From a virus: 25,553 nt of DNA. The position numbers and the translations under genes are program-made. The DNA is taken from IMG/VR virus record IMGVR_UViG_3300009183_000337, positions 1-25,553 of that record; one strand, given 5' to 3'. Shown piece by piece: positions 1 through 8,900 of this stretch (position 1 is the first letter of the stretch; every line of letters starts with the position of its first letter). The notes under the pieces are model-generated. The model ran no database searches. It was not told the DNA's origin and saw only the letters and a list, made by a program, of their open reading frames with translations.

Positions 1-33
1 ATATTCTAATATATATAAAGGAAAATATAAAAT

Positions 34-62
34 AAAAAACCCCAGAGGGGTTACCTCTGGGG
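34..62 (-). terminator. Terminator of the capsid operon
   Basis: A perfect 9-bp stem, CCCCAGAGG with CCTCTGGGG, encloses a 5-nt loop. On the minus strand it is followed by a run of six T. It lies about 22 nt past the stop codon of the major capsid gene and closes the long minus-strand operon. Confidence 0.9.
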
Positions 63-84
63 CTAAAACTAAGAGAGTTTTTAA

Positions 85-1230
85 TTAGTTGGTAATAACA
101 CCACCGACAGCGCGAGCATCGACGCAAACGCGACCTTCCTCTAGGAATCCGTAGAAACCAGTCTTCTCTGCGCGAGAGATGAATTGGTCATCAGGAAGAA
201 CTTGGAGTTGTCCACCGCTCTCAGCGTTTGTAGATACTGGGCGGATGAAGGCATCACGGCTCAAATCAAGACCAATCGAGAGGTCATGAGAAGCAGTGGC
301 GAAGGTGATAGCATTTGCATTATTGATGTCAGTATAAGTGGTTACGTCAAATGAATCAAATAGAGTGTTGTACTTTTGGTTCTTACCAAGTTCGACTAGC
401 TCGATAATATTGATACCGAACAAGCTTTCCATCCCGCCGCCTCTATACAACTCAGTGCGAACATCTTCAGACAATTGAGTTTGGCTAGTGGAGCTAGTTG
501 GGAAAATAGGATTGAATGAGAAAGCGCGAATCTTAGCCTTAATTTCTGGGCTAATAAAGAGGTCAGTCAATCCGCGAGCAGAGGCATCAGAAGGAGTACC
601 ACCAGCAAATGAAACATTAATTCTCTTAAAGCGGAGAATCAAGTCATTCAAGCAGCCTAGATCAAAAGCTCTTGCGCCACCAACTGGAGCGATAAGATGC
701 TTCAAAGCTCCAGTGGTTGAATAAGAAGCTGATCGGCCATTCAAGGTAGCAGCAGCGCCAAGGGCCTTTAAGATAACAGCCCAAGCATTGCGCTCTTGTT
801 TAACGAGCATTTCTTGAGCCATACGGTCCAAAGCTCCACTGACTACGTCAAGACGAGCCTTGCGGGCATATTTCTTGTTGAAAGAAACAGCAGAGTCAAG
901 GCGGTAGGTGGCGAGCTTCAACTCTTGGACTGGTTGATCCATGTAGTTGGAGGGTAGACCACCAGCGACATTTTGAGCCCAGATGGAAACTAGGCCAGCG
1001 GCCTCGTTGTAATAAAGATCAAGAGGATAAGAAGGACTATCGTCTTCGTTAAACTCCATGTCTTTGTAGATCATGCTGGCAGTACCAGCTTGAGCAAGAA
1101 CCTTTTGGATAACTGGTCCTACGAAAGCGGCCAAGGCCTCCATAGCTTCAGCGGCCTCAACTAGATTGCGAGAACCAACCTTCTTGATTAGCTCTACTTG
1201 TTCTGGCGTATTTTTTAATTTAAGTCTCAT
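85..1230 (-). CDS. Major capsid protein, HK97-fold
   Basis: A 381-residue protein that probably forms the icosahedral shell. The call rests on length, on its place as the last gene of the head operon after the portal and protease-scaffold genes, and on an N-terminal alpha-helical region followed by mixed alpha/beta sequence typical of HK97-fold capsid proteins. The C-terminal part (about residues 320-378) is rich in short strands and ends with the motif CVDARAVGGV. No cleavage site for the protease can be assigned by eye. There is no Shine-Dalgarno sequence before the ATG; the upstream bases are AT-only. The gene is followed by a strong terminator, which suits a highly expressed product. Structural or profile comparison would settle the fold; the identity is inferred mainly from context. 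Confidence 0.8.
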   Translation of the reverse strand: MRLKLKNTPEQVELIKKVGSRNLVEAAEAMEALAAFVGPVIQKVLAQAGTASMIYKDMEFNEDDSPSYPLDLYYNEAAGLVSIWAQNVAGGLPSNYMDQPVQELKLATYRLDSAVSFNKKYARKARLDVVSGALDRMAQEMLVKQERNAWAVILKALGAAATLNGRSASYSTTGALKHLIAPVGGARAFDLGCLNDLILRFKRINVSFAGGTPSDASARGLTDLFISPEIKAKIRAFSFNPIFPTSSTSQTQLSEDVRTELYRGGGMESLFGINIIELVELGKNQKYNTLFDSFDVTTYTDINNANAITFATASHDLSIGLDLSRDAFIRPVSTNAESGGQLQVLPDDQFISRAEKTGFYGFLEEGRVCVDARAVGGVITN

Positions 1231-1267
1231 ATTATATTATAATTAATTGGTTAGGTTAGTGGTTATA

Positions 1268-1831
1268 TTATAGGTCGAGGTTCAATAGTGCATAACCATC
1301 ATCGTCAGCAGAACCTAGATAAGTTCCAACTTTAACATAAGAACCATGAATAGAAGCATTTGACTCTAGTTCTCCAAGAGTATTAATAAAGGCACCGTTA
1401 CCAGCGGTAGCGCCAGTAGCATAAGCCAAGATAATACCGCGCTTAAGAACTGGTACTGTTTGTCCAGAGACAACAGCGCTCAATTCAGCAGCTTTACGAG
1501 GATTGTAGATTAGCTTCTCGCCATTTTCGTCAGTTTCGCGAACGTCATTAAGGAGCAATCCAATGACTTTGTTAGCATCGCCAGTACCAGCAGTGGTAAC
1601 GCGAGCAGTGGTAGAATAACGATCAGAAACGACGTTAAAGTATGAAGCTCCGACAGGAGTGGCTGATGTGATATTTAAAGAATCATCAGAGTTTTTCCAG
1701 CCAGCGCCGAGGACTTTAACGAAAGTTCCTTTGTTTACAGTTTCGAGATCGAAAGCGAACATGTTGATAACTTCATGCTCACCGTAACCACGAAATGGTT
1801 TAATTAATCTTTTAGTAGATGAATATGCCAT
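1268..1831 (-). CDS. Putative capsid decoration/stabilisation protein
   Basis: A 187-residue protein encoded between the protease-scaffold and the major capsid genes, the usual place for lambda gpD-like or other head decoration proteins. It is rich in Gly, Ala, Thr and Val, has no predicted membrane segment, and looks beta-rich. The segment around residues 120-150 (PVLKRGIILAYATG) resembles the hydrophobic strands of trimeric decoration proteins, but this is impression, not proof. The start is preceded by AGGAAAA at a workable distance, one of the few ribosome-binding-like sequences in the window, which may mean high expression. An alternative is a minor head or fibre protein. Confidence 0.5.
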   Translation of the reverse strand: MAYSSTKRLIKPFRGYGEHEVINMFAFDLETVNKGTFVKVLGAGWKNSDDSLNITSATPVGASYFNVVSDRYSTTARVTTAGTGDANKVIGLLLNDVRETDENGEKLIYNPRKAAELSAVVSGQTVPVLKRGIILAYATGATAGNGAFINTLGELESNASIHGSYVKVGTYLGSADDDGYALLNLDL

Positions 1832-1860
1832 AGTGTTTTCCTATATATTTATTTGTTTGT

Positions 1861-2511
1861 TTATTTTGTAATAACGAAGCCTTCGTCATTAAAAGCTGAT
1901 TGGTATTTTTGCTTAACAGTCTTTGATGGATTAACCATGCCAGCAGTGATTTGATCAACTTGCTGAGTTCCATTGTTAATAGCATCATCAACGACATTAG
2001 CATTATCTGTAGAAGCAACGGTCTCTTGAGTCTCAGTGGCCATAGTCTGCTTCTTCTCTTCTTTTGGCACCTTTGAGGTCTTGTAAGCCTTGCTCTTCTC
2101 CTTCATTAGGACGCTCATCTTTTTCTTGTAAGCGGCGAAAGAATCTTCATCCAAATCTCTGATATCGTTAGCAATTACTTCCCTATCTTCGGTATCAAGA
2201 TCAAACTCTTCATCAAGCCCGAACATTCTAGAAGAGAATAATTCTTGCTTATCTTTGGAAGCCTTTTCTTGTTGTAGGGTTTCTAAAGATTGTTTGAGGG
2301 ACTCAAGCTCTTTCTTTAGGTTTTCAGAATCGGAAGAGAGACTAGCGAACTTCTCTTCGGCGTTCTTGATTGCGTCTTCTTTAGCTTTTTGTTCAGCAGC
2401 GAATTTCTCAGAGGCATCTTTAAGTTGCTCTCCAATAAAATCCCTGATGGAAGAAGCGGTTGCTTCTTTAAGCAACTCATCAGTAATTTGAGATAATTCA
2501 GATATTTTCAT
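1861..2511 (-). other. Possible nested scaffold reading frame
   Basis: Inside the protease-scaffold gene an in-frame ATG (residue 274 of the long form, MKISELSQ) is preceded by the purine-rich sequence GAAAGAAAG seven or so bases upstream. It begins exactly where the protease part ends and the coiled coil starts. In lambda and related phages the scaffold is made from such an internal start (C/Nu3), so a 216-residue free scaffold is plausible here. The sequence shows only the start signal, not its use. Confidence 0.4.
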
Positions 2512-3330
2512 ATTCTTTCTTTCGATAATTACATTAGATTCTAACGTTTGTGAAATTTCTTCCGCTTTTTGCTCTATAATTTGTTCAGATTCTTGTTTTC
2601 TGACGCTAACACCGATAACATCGGCAGCAGGATTTGCAGTTAAGCCAACTCCAAGAGGCAGGACTCGGCCCTTAATTTTACGGTAAATTAATTGATTTTC
2701 ATTGAGCCTTCCGCTGCCACCAAATCCGGTTAACTTTCCTTTAATCTTTTCAATCTCTTCTTTGTCAGAAATGATTGTAGCATTTTCGATATTCTTTTCA
2801 GATCCCTCTAATACCGCTACTTCAAAATCATTATAACCCAATTCCCAAGAAGCACTGACCTTCATGTAGTTGTTAGAAGTAGGGTCATTAGACTCTTCGA
2901 TGGTATTGGCAAGGTCTTTGTTTACAATTTTCCAAACAACACCACCAAGAGTAATATTGTATGGTTCTTTTTTGTCTTTAACTTGCTCTTCGGTAAGTGG
3001 TGCATCAGTCCCAAACTCAGAAAATCCTGCTGACAAGATAACACCAACTACATTGGCGCGATTATGTTCAATATTGATTGGCTTATTGATGAAATTTTTA
3101 TACATCTCAGAAGCAATAGCAGAATCAACTACATCACCATTTTTATTAACACGATTTACAACACAAGCATTAAAAGCAATTGGCAAAAGATCCATATTAG
3201 ACTCAGCATTGACGTTAGGAATAAAATTGCCTACATCAATTAGACTGGCTAATGATAGATACTTATCTTTTTCCTCAGAAACCAACGGTCTGATTGAAGA
3301 ACTAAATGTTGTAGAGAATTCAAATTTCAT
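1861..3330 (-). CDS. Prohead maturation protease fused to scaffold
   Basis: A 489-residue protein. Residues 1-250 look like a phage prohead serine protease: INIEHNRANVVGVI (about 93-106) holds the candidate catalytic His and MKVSASWELG (about 157-166) the candidate Ser. Residues 275-375 are a long charged coiled coil rich in Glu, Lys and Gln, as in assembly scaffolds. The C-terminal 100 residues are polar and probably disordered until a short end motif. Such proteases cleave scaffold and capsid proteins during head maturation. The gene lies between the structural genes 3332-3634 and 1268-1831. An in-frame internal ATG at 2511 may also produce the scaffold alone. The protease call is fairly firm; the exact catalytic residues need an alignment. 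Confidence 0.75.
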   Translation of the reverse strand: MKFEFSTTFSSSIRPLVSEEKDKYLSLASLIDVGNFIPNVNAESNMDLLPIAFNACVVNRVNKNGDVVDSAIASEMYKNFINKPINIEHNRANVVGVILSAGFSEFGTDAPLTEEQVKDKKEPYNITLGGVVWKIVNKDLANTIEESNDPTSNNYMKVSASWELGYNDFEVAVLEGSEKNIENATIISDKEEIEKIKGKLTGFGGSGRLNENQLIYRKIKGRVLPLGVGLTANPAADVIGVSVRKQESEQIIEQKAEEISQTLESNVIIERKNMKISELSQITDELLKEATASSIRDFIGEQLKDASEKFAAEQKAKEDAIKNAEEKFASLSSDSENLKKELESLKQSLETLQQEKASKDKQELFSSRMFGLDEEFDLDTEDREVIANDIRDLDEDSFAAYKKKMSVLMKEKSKAYKTSKVPKEEKKQTMATETQETVASTDNANVVDDAINNGTQQVDQITAGMVNPSKTVKQKYQSAFNDEGFVITK

Positions 3331-3331
3331 A

Positions 3332-3634
3332 TTATTCTAAGAAATAATTAATACTGCCGATTGAATTAACGGGGATAATAGCAATACCTGAGAAATCAGG
3401 AACGTCAATAGGGACAGAAAAGTTGCAGTTGCCTTGAGCGATATAAGCTAAAATACCACCAGTTGCAGTAGCACTTGCATTCAACAATGTAATAGCATTG
3501 TTAGTCGCTACTACATCAGTGATGAAAATTCTTGAGTTTCCACTATTAGGAGGTTGAATAACTACACCGGAAGTAGTGAAATTAGCTACGAGGCCATTTA
3601 CCGAAGCTACGCCATGTTGGATAAAAGATTTCAT
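3332..3634 (-). CDS. Small probable virion protein, unknown
   Basis: A 100-residue protein without recognised domains. It is rich in Ile, Val, Asn, Ser and Thr with alternating hydrophobic residues, so an all-beta fold is likely; no signal peptide or clear membrane helix is seen. Its start lies directly beside the stop of the Dps-like gene (3635) and its stop is one base before the protease start codon region, so all three are translated from one mRNA. Position in the head operon suggests a minor head, neck or decoration component, but nothing in the sequence proves it. Confidence 0.6.
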   Translation of the reverse strand: MKSFIQHGVASVNGLVANFTTSGVVIQPPNSGNSRIFITDVVATNNAITLLNASATATGGILAYIAQGNCNFSVPIDVPDFSGIAIIPVNSIGSINYFLE

Positions 3635-4000
3635 TTATTTTAAAGTTAAAAGATATTTAGTTTGGTTTACATCTCCTAAAATTTCATCTCTAATATTGAG
3701 AAGATCAGTATCTTTAGCTGGGTCTAGTTGAGAAGGTAAATCATTGCTAAGAAATGCGATAAAGCTGTTCATTGTGTCAAGAGGGCTAATTGATTTATAG
3801 TTTTGCAAAGTTAATACAAATGATTCTTTAGCAATAATACGTCCATACTTGCCCATGAAAGTCTCAACAAAATCATCAATATTTTCAGAAAGCTTATCAT
3901 ACAATTCTCCAAAAGTCTTATGCTCGGAATAGCCATAAGTTTGCCAATGGAAAACTTTAACTTGGTTTTGGAACTCTAACATTGATGATAAGATATTCAT
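3635..4000 (-). CDS. Dps/ferritin-like helical protein
   Basis: A 121-residue, mostly helical protein with the N-terminal pattern QVKVFHWQTYGYSEHKTFGE (about 12-31). This FHWQT...H...GELYD arrangement is typical of Dps-like ferritin-fold proteins, where His, Glu and Asp ligands bind iron, and of a family of small phage and giant-virus proteins related to them (I believe Pfam DUF5856). The role in a phage is not established; binding iron or DNA during infection or packaging inside the head are guesses. It is encoded within the capsid operon between two structural genes, and the next gene starts one base from its stop codon, which suggests coexpression with capsid proteins. Confidence 0.6.
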   Translation of the reverse strand: MNILSSMLEFQNQVKVFHWQTYGYSEHKTFGELYDKLSENIDDFVETFMGKYGRIIAKESFVLTLQNYKSISPLDTMNSFIAFLSNDLPSQLDPAKDTDLLNIRDEILGDVNQTKYLLTLK

Positions 4001-4023
4001 ATTGCTTAATATTTGTACACTTT

Positions 4024-5097
4024 TTAATTTATTTTCGTTAACTGGTCTGGGGTTTTAGTAAGTACGTCGCCTTTTTTGTAAGTCTCTCCTTCGTTTGTAA
4101 CTTGATAAGAAATTACTTTGCCCATGCGATCAGGTAATTCTTTTATTTCAGTGACAATTCCTTCGCTGCCGAAATGATAACAAGATCTGTTTATGTTCTT
4201 TACTTTGCTGCCAACCATATACATAGGACCTGCATCATAAGAACTAGCTTCGACTGATTCTGGCCCTTCACTGACATCTTCATTAGGATCTTCAGAAACA
4301 TCTTCAGATTGTCCATTTTTTAAGAATCCACCTCTTGGATAAACTAGATAAGTATGGATGGCATTAATGTTATGTTCAGTAATAGCGATCTTGTTAATAA
4401 TCCAAGGTTCAGAAATTTCCAAAGCAATCTCTGGATCTGTTTGAATCTTAACAATTAGATCTTGTAATTTTTCGACGCAAAGAGAAAATTGACCAACTGC
4501 CATTTCAGCAGCGTCTTGAGTATGATACATCATCTCTTCAGAATCATCTTCGATTGCAATATCGTCTGCCTTAGAAAGATCAGGATAGATGTTTAATAAT
4601 TCTTCTTGATTCCAGAAAGTAATCCCATCCCACTCTTCTTCACTTGCTTGAGCTTTCTTTAAGGCACCTTGCTTTGGATAATCTTTATCTCCGGGTTTCG
4701 CTGGCTTATAATTTTTACCCATACGCTCTTTTTTCTTTTGGATATTGTACCACAAGCCTTTATTAGCTTCTGATTCTATATCAGCAGAACCTTCGACTGG
4801 AGCAGAGCTTCTCCATTGTCTGCATGACCAATATTTAGCTTTCCATTTAGGGCCGGGATTCTTATCGCAACCATGTCTTGCTCTAAAACTCTTTCTTCTT
4901 GCAGGATTGTCTCTCTTGATCTCCATGTTTGGGTCACCAAAGTTAACCTTTACGACATTTCCCTTTTCATTTTTGACATAAACAGAAAACTTCTTTGGAC
5001 CGTTTGAAGTTCTAAAAGGTTTATTGAGAGTTTTCTTTTGATTATCTGCGGCGATAATATTATCAGAAATATCGATTTCGAGTTCTTTTGTTTTCAT
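4024..5097 (-). CDS. Probable virion-associated protein with Arg/Cys/Trp motif
   Basis: A 357-residue hydrophilic protein. Residues about 66-95 hold a conserved-looking segment, RRKSFRARHGCDKNPGPKWK followed by YWSC and QW, a motif I associate with phage structural-region proteins and sometimes with prohead-core or protease neighbours. A second recognisable short motif, KPGDKDYPKQ, follows. The middle is acidic and helical. Residues about 290-350 (GSKVKNINRSCYHFGSEGIV and what follows) resemble a small beta-barrel, SH3- or KOW-like, that could bind nucleic acid or protein. It overlaps no neighbour and is one base from the next gene. A head-assembly or internal head protein is likely from context; the precise role is unknown. 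Confidence 0.6.
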   Translation of the reverse strand: MKTKELEIDISDNIIAADNQKKTLNKPFRTSNGPKKFSVYVKNEKGNVVKVNFGDPNMEIKRDNPARRKSFRARHGCDKNPGPKWKAKYWSCRQWRSSAPVEGSADIESEANKGLWYNIQKKKERMGKNYKPAKPGDKDYPKQGALKKAQASEEEWDGITFWNQEELLNIYPDLSKADDIAIEDDSEEMMYHTQDAAEMAVGQFSLCVEKLQDLIVKIQTDPEIALEISEPWIINKIAITEHNINAIHTYLVYPRGGFLKNGQSEDVSEDPNEDVSEGPESVEASSYDAGPMYMVGSKVKNINRSCYHFGSEGIVTEIKELPDRMGKVISYQVTNEGETYKKGDVLTKTPDQLTKIN

Positions 5098-5098
5098 G

Positions 5099-5668
5099 TT
5101 AAATATATTCTAGCCAATTTGCTTTTTCTTGTTCTGTATCCAAGTATAGATCATTCTCATCTTCAAAATCATAATCAAGATTATAGTCTTGAATATCATT
5201 ATCTGCTTGAGAGAAATCACCATCATTTGGTTCCCAAGAACCTGTAACATCAATTTCTGAAGCTCTAGCTACATCACTATCAGCTTTGCGGTAAGCATCT
5301 TTAACAGTTTTACCAGCCATCATTCTTAAGAAAGTATTCACACGGGCCATTGCCCACTGTCCTCTTGTTTTTCCGGGTCTATGACTAGAACTAAAAGCTC
5401 CAGCGCCTCTACGATAAACTTTCTTTAATTGACTTAAGCTTACTTTCTTAGAATATTTGCTATTATGCTCTCTAACTTTAGACTTTAAAGCTTCAACTAC
5501 TTTAGCAGAAAACTCTATTGCTTTATCACTTTTTGTTCCTGCGCTACCAGCAGGATTTTTATCAGAACCACTGCGCTTTTCAGAAGGTTTAGCAGGGGTC
5601 TGAGCAGAGCTTTTAGGCCCAGACCTCTTTGATTCTATGATTTCAATTTCTAAACCTTGTAAGCTCAT
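5099..5668 (-). CDS. Phage protein with DUF5824-like domain
   Basis: A 189-residue protein in three parts: a Lys/Ser/Pro-rich basic N-terminus (1-55), a compact domain (about 55-130) with the pattern LKKVYRRGAGAFSSSHRPGK, QWAMARVNTFLRM, and a very acidic C-terminal tail with many Asp and Glu. The middle pattern recurs in many phage proteins from structural clusters; I believe it corresponds to Pfam DUF5824, whose function is not known to me. The basic and acidic ends suggest interaction with DNA or with a basic partner. It lies next to the 357-residue gene with a one-base gap, so the two are probably coexpressed and may cooperate in head assembly. Confidence 0.6.
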   Translation of the reverse strand: MSLQGLEIEIIESKRSGPKSSAQTPAKPSEKRSGSDKNPAGSAGTKSDKAIEFSAKVVEALKSKVREHNSKYSKKVSLSQLKKVYRRGAGAFSSSHRPGKTRGQWAMARVNTFLRMMAGKTVKDAYRKADSDVARASEIDVTGSWEPNDGDFSQADNDIQDYNLDYDFEDENDLYLDTEQEKANWLEYI

Positions 5669-5715
5669 AATTTGTAGTTGATAATAAATACACTGAAAAT
5701 TACTAATTAAGGAAA

Positions 5716-6990
5716 TTATAATGGCCCATTTGTATTAAAGTTTGTGTAATTCAATCCCTTCAATAATCCGCTCATAAACAAACCATTAGGATGAGGATAA
5801 GCATTTTGGTCCATATCACAATAAAAACTAAAATCTAAAACAGCATTAGCGCCGATTGAAGAATCGTAAGAAAGGTCTTTAAACTTTGCTCCTCTAATAT
5901 CGTATCTTATAATCGTCTCAGAATCCTTATTCATCTTAATTACGATATCATATTTAGATTCTGATTTTATGTTTGATATTAAGTCTCCTGAATAGATTAA
6001 ATTTTTATAAATAGCAGAAAAAGCACCTTCAACAGTGATTGGTGTATTTATTTGCCTATCTACTGGGTAAACATAGCCCAATGTCTTTACGAGTTCTCTA
6101 TCTAATGGGATATTAAAATTAAAACCCTGAATTGCCGAGTCTTGTATGATTACATTTGATTTAGTTTTAGAAATAGAGCCCGCATCATATACATCTACCG
6201 TGATTTCTCCGGGTAATAAGACTGAAATTGAGTTACCTATTTCTTCGTATGCTGCGTTGTAATTAGGAATAGAAAAACGAACTCCCGTATTAAGCAACCC
6301 ACTCTTGGGTTCAACAAAAGGAGATACTGCGTTGGTGCCAGAAGAGTAATAAATTACATTATGCGCCGTGCAATTAACTGAAGCTGTTGGGATTTCGTTC
6401 ACTTTAGCATTTACTCCATAAGAAGTAATATAACAATTACCAAAAGCCAATACAGGGAATCCAGACAAATTAGAGTTAATAACGTCTGCGGGATTTGGGT
6501 TAATAGACAAGAAAATATTTCTTTGATCTCTGTATTTGAACGGGTATTTAAATGTGTTATTTGTTGGAAGTGTTAAATCAGTATTGTAGGCAAACCCTTG
6601 ATCTCCAAAAGTGAATCCTGATAAGATATTTCCACTAGGATATATTTGTCCACCATCGAATTGATCTAAATTCGGAATCCCAAGCTCTACATAAAAGCCA
6701 AGTCTAGCTTCATTTCTTAAATCTTTAATGTTGTAATTAAAACTAAGATTTATATCTGGTCGCTTTAGGTTGTAATCATAAATTGTAGAAGCATTTCCAA
6801 TTTCAGTGAATCTTGCTGGCTGAGTAGTGATTTGGTAACTAAATTGATTTACTCTCTTAAGAGGTTGGACCAAATTATAGAGTCCCGTAGGCAAAAGAGA
6901 GCCATTAGGGTCACAAAAATAGTAACCACTTGCTGGAGCAGGTCCAACAAGCAACAACTGATTGTTATAGATTACTCTATTTGTAGGCAT
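5716..6990 (-). CDS. Large virion structural protein candidate
   Basis: A 424-residue protein encoded directly downstream of the portal; its ATG overlaps the portal stop codon by one base, so translation is coupled. Composition (Asn, Tyr, Ser, Gly, Ile rich, few charges, almost no long helices) indicates an all-beta virion protein. The N-terminal region from about 45 to 110 (QFSYQITTQPARF ... LNFNYN-like repeats of alternating residues) resembles tube- or neck-type beta proteins, but I cannot assign a family. Candidate roles are connector, tail-tube-like or head-surface protein. The end of the gene is followed by a 47-base gap, the largest in this part of the operon. Confidence 0.55.
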   Translation of the reverse strand: MPTNRVIYNNQLLLVGPAPASGYYFCDPNGSLLPTGLYNLVQPLKRVNQFSYQITTQPARFTEIGNASTIYDYNLKRPDINLSFNYNIKDLRNEARLGFYVELGIPNLDQFDGGQIYPSGNILSGFTFGDQGFAYNTDLTLPTNNTFKYPFKYRDQRNIFLSINPNPADVINSNLSGFPVLAFGNCYITSYGVNAKVNEIPTASVNCTAHNVIYYSSGTNAVSPFVEPKSGLLNTGVRFSIPNYNAAYEEIGNSISVLLPGEITVDVYDAGSISKTKSNVIIQDSAIQGFNFNIPLDRELVKTLGYVYPVDRQINTPITVEGAFSAIYKNLIYSGDLISNIKSESKYDIVIKMNKDSETIIRYDIRGAKFKDLSYDSSIGANAVLDFSFYCDMDQNAYPHPNGLFMSGLLKGLNYTNFNTNGPL

Positions 6991-8876
6991 TAGATTTTAC
7001 TATGGTAAAGCAAGCTAGCCATATAAGAATCCACTTGATGTTCGCAAGCAATCTCATGAATCTCTTCTATCCTCTTTGTGTTCTTGTCTACAGGAGATTG
7101 GACGTATTCAGTAATCTTAGAAGACCAATTGCTTTTTTCTTCGTTAGCGACTATAATTTTTGTAATGTCAAGAGCTACTTCTTTTTGTTTATCGTTTAGT
7201 TTTTTAAGTTTATGTTTTTTCTTTAAAAGGGTTTCTACTTCGTCGCCTAATTTATTTGTGGCTTCAACTACGTCTTTCAACTTAGTCACGCTGTAATTCG
7301 CCTTAGAAGAAGTGCCAACTGGTTTGACATTTTTGGTTGTCTGTTTAATTCCGGTGCTACCTGCCGGTCTACCGGCATCTATTTTAGGTCCACCAATTAG
7401 AGGTTGATAAAAGCCTTTGTCTTTTAGGTCAACGAAACTAGTTTGAGACTGGAGTGACTCTTCTGGACTTGGCAATACTCCTGTTTCAATAGCTTTAAGA
7501 CCTTCCTCTGGAGTGAGGACCCCAAGCTCTATAAGGCGAGTGTAAACTCTGTTAAGATTTTGATCTGTCTTAAGGTCCATATCTTCAAAGAATGGAGTAG
7601 GAAATACTTTGAACCCTATTTCTTTAGAAATTCTCTTGATTTCAGGAAGTAAGAAGTCTGTGATAAAAGCTTGGCGAGCTTGCATTAATTTTTGTCCCAA
7701 AAGAGAAACTTTCGTAGTGGTGTTGGCAAACTTTTCGTTTCCAATTAAGATATTGTTTAATCCAATATTTATATCTTTATCAATTATTTCATACTTCTTT
7801 GGATCAAGGATGTCTGCAATTTGAGGGATAACGAATTCAGCTTTTGTTGTGTAGTCTGCAATAAGGACTCTACCAACAGATTGGTTAGTAAAGAGATTTT
7901 GCATCGTCTTTAAGTTCTCTTGGTTCACACCGCCTTTATCTGGCTCAGTTCCCATTGTGATAAGCAGAACGACTTGTTGGATTGTTCTCGTAAGAGCCAT
8001 ATCCATACGGCGCATTTCAATTTTAGCGCTTATATCTTCAAGAACTGGAAATCCCATTGGCACAGCGAATGGTTCATAATCTTGTTTCTTATAGAATACA
8101 GCATAGAATTTTTTAGTATCTAGATGTAATAGAACTGCTGTGGCTTTTCCTTTTAAAACTTGTTCTTTAACAAGAGGGTCAAGAGAGTTTAATATTTCCT
8201 GATCTTCTTCTGTTCTTGGGTGCCTAATTTGTTCAAGCTCGTAATCAGTTAAGACTTTGTAATACTGCCCTCTATTAAAAGAAAGGTTACCATTGACCTG
8301 AACATCGGCTGGATTGATGATGATGTATTTAGCTGGCAAAGAAATCTTCGCAGCTAATACTTGAGAACCAAAAACTTGGCTAATTTTAGATACATCCTCT
8401 TCTTTAATGGTAGTGTCGTATCTATAGATGAAAACATTTCCAGAGCGATAATACTCTCTAAAGAACTTGTCTTGAAGGGCAGTAATATTTATCTTATTAA
8501 ATAAGGCTTGGAAGAAGTCTCTTGCGCTTTTATTTCCGCCTTTCAAATGCAGATTACCGCAAGAAAGCTCCGACATCAAATCAATAGTGTTTCTAAATAA
8601 GCCAAAGTTATAATAAGCTTTTTGGCACAAGATAACTGTATCTCTTACGTCAATATTAGACTTATTGTAATTATAGCCAGTGGCATAGTTAAATGGCACC
8701 ATGCCTTCATCAATATTGCGAAAACGATCTGTTCTCTCAATGGTTGATGCAGCATTTCTACGGCTTCTCGTCTCAGTGACTCTGCTTGCTACTCCGCCAT
8801 GAGCAGGGGTAGAGCCTTCGACCATCATTGGAGCGAAAGAAGATTCCTCAGTTTTTTCTTTTTTAACCTTTGCCAT
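6990..8876 (-). CDS. Portal protein
   Basis: A 628-residue protein placed directly after the terminase gene, as expected for the dodecameric portal through which DNA is packaged. Visible portal-like features are the N-terminal segment with VRDTVILCQKAYYNFGLFRN (about 76-95), the following helix-rich wing with FFREYYRSGNVFIYRY (about 143-158), the hydrophobic strand LPAKYIIINPADVQVNG, and a helical central part with the conserved-looking IGLNNILIGNEKFANTTTKV (crown/stem side). The C-terminus is Lys-rich and variable. Length is at the long end but within the range of myovirus portals. Gene order terminase-portal-protease/scaffold-capsid supports the call strongly. Confidence 0.88.
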   Translation of the reverse strand: MAKVKKEKTEESSFAPMMVEGSTPAHGGVASRVTETRSRRNAASTIERTDRFRNIDEGMVPFNYATGYNYNKSNIDVRDTVILCQKAYYNFGLFRNTIDLMSELSCGNLHLKGGNKSARDFFQALFNKINITALQDKFFREYYRSGNVFIYRYDTTIKEEDVSKISQVFGSQVLAAKISLPAKYIIINPADVQVNGNLSFNRGQYYKVLTDYELEQIRHPRTEEDQEILNSLDPLVKEQVLKGKATAVLLHLDTKKFYAVFYKKQDYEPFAVPMGFPVLEDISAKIEMRRMDMALTRTIQQVVLLITMGTEPDKGGVNQENLKTMQNLFTNQSVGRVLIADYTTKAEFVIPQIADILDPKKYEIIDKDINIGLNNILIGNEKFANTTTKVSLLGQKLMQARQAFITDFLLPEIKRISKEIGFKVFPTPFFEDMDLKTDQNLNRVYTRLIELGVLTPEEGLKAIETGVLPSPEESLQSQTSFVDLKDKGFYQPLIGGPKIDAGRPAGSTGIKQTTKNVKPVGTSSKANYSVTKLKDVVEATNKLGDEVETLLKKKHKLKKLNDKQKEVALDITKIIVANEEKSNWSSKITEYVQSPVDKNTKRIEEIHEIACEHQVDSYMASLLYHSKI

Positions 8877-8900
8877 AAGCCTAATAATTAATTACACATT

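Noticed and set aside
1812-2018. 68-residue minus-strand frame overlapping the protease gene
   Set aside because: It is a frame-shifted shadow of the protease-scaffold C-terminus.
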